Positions 59,897-64,000 of a DNA stretch of 64,000 nucleotides are shown here, piece after piece. Position 1 is the stretch's first letter. Every line of letters starts with the position of its first letter. Both the position numbers and the translations under genes were made by a program. The notes under the pieces were generated by a model. That model had not been told where the DNA came from and ran no database searches. It worked only from the letters and a program-made list of their open reading frames with translations. The stretch is from Microbacterium gallinarum (GTDB lineage Bacteria; Actinomycetota; Actinomycetes; Actinomycetales; Microbacteriaceae), in the NCBI RefSeq assembly GCF_014837165.1, contig NZ_JACSPM010000002.1:248001-312000 (forward strand). The letters run 5' to 3'.

Positions 59897-60433
59897 TCAT
59901 CGATCGCCGAGCTGCGCGATCCCGGCCTGAAGCGCCCGGATGTGCGCGCCGAGGTCGCCCGAGGCCAGCAGCCCGGGGCCGAGCGGACCGGCGGAGTCGT
60001 TGCCGAGCGGCGGAAGCCGCCGGAGCGCGGCGGCGACGTCGGCGCGCAGATGGTCGAGTTGCCACTGCAGCTCTGCCGCGGTGGCGTCGGGCGCGGCCGC
60101 CCCGGCTGCTCGTGCGGCGTACGCAGCGGCGCCGAGTGCATGCGCGCCCATGTGCGCGACCCCGGCGGCCTGGGCCGCTGCGCGCGCGGCGGCGACCGCC
60201 TGCCGGGAGGTCACCGCGTGTGCGGCCCGACCGGCCACGAACCGCCGCGCGATCTCGCCGGCCGCGGTGAGGTCGCCCCGCGCGAAGGCGCGCGCCCGGG
60301 CGACGGCGTCGCGCGGGCGGTCATCATCCGGTGCCTCCGCCTCGAACAGCGGCAGCACGCGCTCCGCGCAGTCCGCCGCCCACGCCGCGACGAGCCGGCG
60401 ATCGGCTTCGGTGAGGGCCTGGGGCGAGGGCAT
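59897..60433 (-). CDS. Imm-5-like putative immunity protein
   Basis: A 178-residue, Ala-rich all-helical protein. ALTEADRRLVAAWAADCAERVLPLFE (about 5-30) and the following RARAFARGDLTAAGEIARRF, AARAAAQAAGVAHMGAHALGAA pattern match a family annotated as putative immunity protein (Imm-5-like). That label comes from comparative toxin studies. No toxin gene is visible nearby, so an immunity role is unproven here. The frame is open further upstream, but those codons are shadow of the next genes. ATG 60431-60433 has only a weak ribosome binding site. Confidence 0.68.
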   Translation of the reverse strand: MPSPQALTEADRRLVAAWAADCAERVLPLFEAEAPDDDRPRDAVARARAFARGDLTAAGEIARRFVAGRAAHAVTSRQAVAAARAAAQAAGVAHMGAHALGAAAYAARAAGAAAPDATAAELQWQLDHLRADVAAALRRLPPLGNDSAGPLGPGLLASGDLGAHIRALQAGIAQLGDR

Positions 60434-60483
60434 CCGGCCACTCTTCCACGCGGACGGCGTGTCCACGACCCGGTCCGGTGTCG

Positions 60484-60888
60484 TCAGCCGTGACGCCCGG
60501 CGGGCGAGCGCTCGTCGAACTCGCGTCGCAGGTACCTCGGCGCCTGGGTGCGCCACGCCTCGGTGATGAGCTCTTCGAGATGTGCGGGGTCGATGCCCGC
60601 CATGCGGAAGGCGACCTTGGGCTCGTTCCACGCCGTCGTCGTGCGCAGGAAGACCTCGGGCTCCATCTCGACGAGGGCGACCGCGTCCACCCGATCGACG
60701 ACCTTTACGCCGACCACCAGCTCCGCCGCGATGATCTCGCGCATGTCCTCGGGGATGCTCGGCCACGGGTGGCACTCCCACGCGAAGACCTTGCGGCGGA
60801 CGAACCACGCGACCCCGCCCGTCATCATGCGCTCCTCGCTGCCGGGCAGTCGCGCGGCCGTGCGGCGGATGTCGTCGAGATCGGGCAC
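60484..60888 (-). CDS. MmcQ/YjbR family DNA-binding-like protein
   Basis: A 134-residue single-domain protein of the MmcQ/YjbR family, a double-wing fold. MPDLDDIRRTAARLPGSEE at the start, VRRKVFAWECHPWP (about 30-43) and TTTAWNEPKVAFRMAGID (about 83-100) fit the family. DNA binding was proposed from the fold and is not established. It lies three bases downstream of the dihydrofolate reductase-like gene and is probably co-transcribed with it. Confidence 0.83.
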   Translation of the reverse strand: MPDLDDIRRTAARLPGSEERMMTGGVAWFVRRKVFAWECHPWPSIPEDMREIIAAELVVGVKVVDRVDAVALVEMEPEVFLRTTTAWNEPKVAFRMAGIDPAHLEELITEAWRTQAPRYLRREFDERSPAGRHG

Positions 60889-60891
60889 GTC

Positions 60892-61449
60892 TCACGCGTC
60901 CTGGATGCGGCGGTACCGTTCGAACACGACGCGTCCGCCGAAGGTCCGGGTCTCGACCAGCTTGAGCGCGATGCGGTGCTCGACGGGCGGGAGGAACGGC
61001 GTTCCGCCACCCAGGATGACGGGATAGCGGAACATCTGGAACTCGTCGATCACGCCCTGCTCGATCGCGGATGACGCGAGGTCCGCACCGCCGATCTCGA
61101 CGTCCTTGTCCGTCGCGCCGGCCATCCGCGCCGCCTCCTCGGCGAGCGACCCCTCGGCGAGCCTCGCGTTGCCTTCGACCCGATCGAGCGTGCGGCTGAA
61201 GACCACCTTGGGGATGGCGGACCACAGGTCGGCGAACTCGTCGGTGGCCTCACTGTCGCGGATCGACGGGTCCGTCTCCCAGACGAGCATCGTCTCGTAC
61301 AGCCGCCGCCCGAACAGGCACCCGCCGAGGCCGCGGATCTCCTCGATGTGGAAGGCGAACTGCTCCTCGTCGGGACCGCCCCAGTCGATGCCGCCGTCGC
61401 GGTCGGTGATGAATCCGTCCGCCGAGACGCCCATCGAGTAGATCAGCAC
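60892..61449 (-). CDS. Dihydrofolate reductase family (RibD C-terminal-like) protein
   Basis: A 185-residue protein with the RibD C-terminal/DHFR-like fold. MLIYSMGVSADGFITDRDGG (1-20), LFGRRLYETMLVWE (about 45-58), KVVFSRTL and VIDEFQMFRYPVILGGGTPFLP (about 133-154) are the usual family segments binding NADPH. These stand-alone proteins are widespread in Actinobacteria, and the substrate is unknown; true folate reductase activity is unlikely without the classical DHFR active-site pattern. Confidence 0.87.
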   Translation of the reverse strand: MLIYSMGVSADGFITDRDGGIDWGGPDEEQFAFHIEEIRGLGGCLFGRRLYETMLVWETDPSIRDSEATDEFADLWSAIPKVVFSRTLDRVEGNARLAEGSLAEEAARMAGATDKDVEIGGADLASSAIEQGVIDEFQMFRYPVILGGGTPFLPPVEHRIALKLVETRTFGGRVVFERYRRIQDA

Positions 61450-61526
61450 GACTGCTCCGCGATGCTCATCCCCTCAACCTGCCACCGATCGCGGCGCGGC
61501 GTAAACCCTCCGGGGCGGAGAGCCGG

Positions 61527-62408
61527 TCAGCTCGAGAGCCGCTCCGCGGCCTCGACCACGTTCGTCATCAGCAGCGCGACGGTCATCGGGCCCACGCCGC
61601 CGGGGTTCGGCGAGAGGAAGCCGGCGACGTCGGCGACATCGGGCGCGACATCCCCGTACACCTTCGACTTGCCCGTCTCGGGGTCGATCTCGCGCGTCAC
61701 GCCGACATCGAGCACGGCGGCGCCCGGCTTGACGTCTTCGGCGCGCACGATGTGCTTGACGCCCGCCGCCGCGACGATCACGTCGGCCTGGCGCAGGTGG
61801 TGCGACAGGTCGGCGGTGCCCGTGTGCGTGAGCGTGACCGTGGCGTTGTACTCGCGGCGCGTGAGGAGCAGGCCGATCGAACGGCCGATCGTGACGCCGC
61901 GGCCGACGACGACCACGTCCTTGCCGTTCAGGTCGTAGCCGTTGCGCAGGAGCAGCTCGATGACGCCGCGCGGGGTGCAGGGCAGCGGCGACGTGATGGG
62001 CGTGTTCACGTTGAGCACCAGCCGGCCGAGATTGGTCGGATGCAGGCCGTCGGCGTCCTTGTCGGGATCGATGCGCTCGAGGACCGCGTCGGTGTCGAGG
62101 TGCTTCGGCAGCGGCAGCTGCACGATGTAGCCGTGGCACTCGGGATCGGCGTTGAGCTCGTCGATCAGCGCCTCGACCTCGGCCTGCGTCGCGTCGGCGG
62201 GCAGCTCGCGCTGGATCGAGTTCATGCCGATCGACTCGGACTCGCGGTGCTTCATGCCGACGTACAGCTGCGAGGCCGGGTCTGCGCCCACGAGCACCGT
62301 CGCGATGCCGGGCGTGATGCCCCGCGCCGTGAGCGCGGCGACCCGCTCGGCCAGCTCGGCCTTGATCTCGGCCGCCGCGGCCTTGCCGTCGAGGGTGGTG
62401 GCAGTCAT
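61527..62408 (-). CDS. folD: Bifunctional methylenetetrahydrofolate dehydrogenase/cyclohydrolase FolD
   Basis: A 293-residue enzyme interconverting methylene-, methenyl- and 10-formyl-tetrahydrofolate with [19 protein letters not shown] (about 47-61) contains the catalytic Lys region, [13 protein letters not shown] (about 93-105), and [21 protein letters not shown] with [20 protein letters not shown] are the signatures. AAGGAAGGA lies about eight bases before ATG 62406-62408. It follows glyA by 110 bases on the same strand and should share its ZTP-controlled transcript. Confidence 0.95.
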   Translation of the reverse strand: MTATTLDGKAAAAEIKAELAERVAALTARGITPGIATVLVGADPASQLYVGMKHRESESIGMNSIQRELPADATQAEVEALIDELNADPECHGYIVQLPLPKHLDTDAVLERIDPDKDADGLHPTNLGRLVLNVNTPITSPLPCTPRGVIELLLRNGYDLNGKDVVVVGRGVTIGRSIGLLLTRREYNATVTLTHTGTADLSHHLRQADVIVAAAGVKHIVRAEDVKPGAAVLDVGVTREIDPETGKSKVYGDVAPDVADVAGFLSPNPGGVGPMTVALLMTNVVEAAERLSS

Positions 62409-62518
62409 GCTCAGTCCTTCCTTCGCCGAGACGGCGCATCGGCGACCAGACGTCGTCTTTCGCGCGCGGTCTCGTCGTGATCGCGACGTTTCGGCGCGAG
62501 ACGCCGGAACGCGGGGGG

Positions 62519-63793
62519 CTACTGCTGCAGGCCGGGGTACAGCGGGAAGGCCGCGGTCAGCGCCGCGACGCGTGCGCGCAGCGCCTCGACGTCGGCACCG
62601 GGCAGCAGCGCGAGGGCGATGACATCTGCGACCTCGGTGAACTCGGCGTCGCCGAAGCCGCGGGTCGCGAGCGCGGGCGTGCCGATGCGCAGGCCCGACG
62701 TGACCATCGGCGGACGCGGGTCGTTGGGCACCGCGTTGCGATTGACGGTGATGTGGATCTCGTGGAGGAGGTCCTCGGCCTGCTTGCCGTCGATCTCGGC
62801 GTTGCGCAGGTCGACGAGCACGAGGTGCACGTCCGTGCCGCCCGAGCGCACCGTGATGCCGGCATCCGCCACGTCCTGCTGCGAGAGACGCTCGGCGATG
62901 ATGTGCGCACCGCGCAGCACGCGCTCCTGGCGCTCCGTGAACTCCGGGGTGCCGGCGAGCTTGAACGCCGTGGCCTTGGCCGCGATGACGTGCATCAGCG
63001 GGCCGCCCTGCTGACCCGGGAAGACGGCCGAGTTGATCTTCTTCGCGATGTCGGCGTCGTTGGTCAGGATGAAGCCCGAGCGCGGGCCGCCGATGGTCTT
63101 GTGCACGGTCGACGAGACGACGTGGGCGTGCGGCACCGGGTTCGGGTGCAGACCTGCGGCGACGAGACCGGCGAAGTGCGCCATGTCGACCCACAGCAGC
63201 GCGCCGACCTCGTCGGCGATCGCGCGGAACGCGGCGAAGTCGAGCTGACGGGGGTACGCCGACCAGCCCGCGATGATGACCTTGGGCTTGTGCTCGACGG
63301 CGAGGCGACGCACCTCGTCCATGTCGATGGTCGAGGTCTCGGGGTCGACACCGTACGCGACGATGTCGTAGAGACGACCCGAGAAATTGATCTTCATGCC
63401 GTGCGTGAGGTGACCGCCCTGATCGAGCGAGAGACCGAGCAGGGTGTCGCCCGGGCGCGCGATGGCGTGCAGCACGGCGGCGTTCGCCGTCGCACCCGAG
63501 TGCGGCTGGACGTTGGCGAACTCGGCGCCGAACAGCTCCTTCGCACGGGCGATGGCCAGCTCCTCGGCGACATCGACCTCTTCGCAGCCGCCGTAGTAGC
63601 GACGGCCGGGGTAGCCCTCGGCGTACTTGTTCGTGAGCACCGAGCCCTGCGACTGCAGGACCGAGACGGGCACGAAGTTCTCGGAGGCGATCATCTCGAG
63701 GTAGCCGCGCTGGCGTTCGAGCTCACGCTCGAGCACCTGTGCGATCTCGGGGTCGACCTCGGCGAGCGGGGCGTTGAAGTACTGATCGGTCAT
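62519..63793 (-). CDS. glyA: Serine hydroxymethyltransferase
   Basis: A 424-residue PLP enzyme converting serine and tetrahydrofolate to glycine and methylenetetrahydrofolate. Family features are [20 protein letters not shown] (about 33-52), [27 protein letters not shown] and the PLP-lysine in [15 protein letters not shown] (about 227-241). It feeds FolD. A ZTP riboswitch lies 73 bases upstream of the start, which fits control of one-carbon metabolism. Confidence 0.97.
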   Translation of the reverse strand: MTDQYFNAPLAEVDPEIAQVLERELERQRGYLEMIASENFVPVSVLQSQGSVLTNKYAEGYPGRRYYGGCEEVDVAEELAIARAKELFGAEFANVQPHSGATANAAVLHAIARPGDTLLGLSLDQGGHLTHGMKINFSGRLYDIVAYGVDPETSTIDMDEVRRLAVEHKPKVIIAGWSAYPRQLDFAAFRAIADEVGALLWVDMAHFAGLVAAGLHPNPVPHAHVVSSTVHKTIGGPRSGFILTNDADIAKKINSAVFPGQQGGPLMHVIAAKATAFKLAGTPEFTERQERVLRGAHIIAERLSQQDVADAGITVRSGGTDVHLVLVDLRNAEIDGKQAEDLLHEIHITVNRNAVPNDPRPPMVTSGLRIGTPALATRGFGDAEFTEVADVIALALLPGADVEALRARVAALTAAFPLYPGLQQ

Positions 63794-63865
63794 GAAGATC
63801 TCCTGACTGCGGCAGTGAACAGCGGTTGAGTAGCCCGCGGAGCGCGCGCTTATCGAAACTCACAT

Positions 63866-63938
63866 CGGCCCAGGCGCGCGGTCGAATGCCGTAGTCGGTC
63901 GCTCCCCGGTGGTGGTCCACCTCAACGCCAGTCGCGAC
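63866..63938 (-). ncRNA. ZTP riboswitch (pfl motif) upstream of glyA
   Basis: Read on the minus strand, this stretch begins CGACTGGCGTTGAGGTGGA, has a short CCAC hairpin partner, the GGGGAGCGA segment, and after a variable linker CGACCGCGCGCCTGGGC. These are the conserved blocks of the pfl/ZTP aptamer in the right order and orientation, ending 72 bases before glyA. ZTP, which accumulates when 10-formyl-tetrahydrofolate is low, would raise glyA-folD expression. The terminator or ribosome-site switch is not obvious by eye. Confidence 0.9.
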
Positions 63939-63944
63939 ACACCG

Positions 63945-63950
63945 AGCATA
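63945..63950 (-). promoter_or_regulatory. Candidate -10 box of the glyA-folD transcript
   Basis: TATGCT on the minus strand lies about seven bases before the first base of the riboswitch aptamer, a fitting distance to a transcription start. No good -35 hexamer is visible 17-18 bases upstream. Confidence 0.5.
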
Positions 63951-64000
63951 ACGGATGCCCCGGTCGGGCACTCCCCTGGCGACCGTCGATGACATGCGGC

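Noticed and set aside
59897..60433. Toxin-immunity locus
   Set aside because: Only the immunity-like protein is present. Neighbouring genes are ordinary MmcQ and RibD-type genes, with no toxin or secretion gene.
61527..63194. Apparent GlyA-FolD fusion of 555 residues
   Set aside because: The N-terminal part is glyA in the wrong frame. folD has its own start with a good ribosome binding site at 62408.
1..64000. tRNA, rRNA, prophage or insertion sequence
   Set aside because: I saw no cloverleaf-like sequence with a TTCGA arm at the right spacing, no rRNA blocks and no transposase or integrase motifs. A tRNAscan or ISfinder run would settle it.

Overview
The window comes from a high-GC (about 70%) actinobacterium, most likely Microbacterium or a close Microbacteriaceae relative. 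The evidence is the codon use, many GTG starts, ATGA/GTGA gene overlaps, Actinobacteria-type catabolic clusters, and a very frequent GGATGCCGC/GCGGCATCC word. The organism is inferred from style, not from a marker phylogeny. I see no tRNA, rRNA, CRISPR array, prophage, integrase or intact insertion sequence.

Layout. (1) 1-5072: a truncated NAD(P)-binding protein, a GNAT acetyltransferase, then the molybdate transporter modABC led by a helix-turn-helix/TOBE regulator, all on the minus strand. (2) 5197-13640: a phosphotransferase, then molybdenum cofactor genes: moeB/moeZ, moeA, moaC, mobA, a DUF6457 gene and moaD on plus; moaE, mogA/moaB and an FdhF/YdeP-type molybdoenzyme on minus. moaA is not here. 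(3) 13675-20010: HerA-like ATPase, PAP2 phosphatase, F420-type Ddn-family protein, Bcr/CflA exporter, and a DUF3105-DUF305 pair. (4) 20072-25144: an alpha-glucoside-type sugar ABC importer with a divergent LacI regulator and LacI-type operators. (5) 25227-26390: rplJ-rplL with promoter and leader attenuator. (6) 26403-36095: a winged-helix protein, succinate-semialdehyde dehydrogenase, a flavin aromatic hydroxylase divergent from an IclR regulator, a NIPSNAP protein, a ThDP enzyme and a long-form GAPDH. (7) 36319-47122: phenylacetate degradation, paaABCDE-paaG and paaJFHZI, with paaR (TetR). paaK is absent. (8) 47558-55890: homoprotocatechuate meta-cleavage, consisting of an MHS transporter divergent from an hpaG-rraA fusion, a GntR regulator, hpaE, hpaD, hpaH and hpaI. 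(9) 55983-61449: small housekeeping or unknown genes, including a DGPF protein plus ECF sigma pair. (10) 61527-64000: glyA-folD one-carbon genes behind a ZTP riboswitch.

How it fits together. Regions 1-2 import molybdate, build the cofactor and supply at least one molybdoenzyme. Regions 6-8 form an aromatic catabolic district. The paa genes carry phenylacetyl-CoA to acetyl-CoA and succinyl-CoA. The hpa genes cleave 3,4-dihydroxyphenylacetate to pyruvate and succinic semialdehyde, which the gabD-type enzyme at 27639-29111 could oxidise to succinate. An 11-base match links the hpa control palindrome (49017-49028) to the hydroxylase/iclR intergenic region (31264-31274), so these clusters may be co-regulated.

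The points most worth follow-up are the FAH-RraA fusion standing in for a two-domain HpaG, the sets of paired operators, the dispersed CTCACCTGTC hairpin repeat, and the small tandem duplications covering the stop codons of neighbouring genes.
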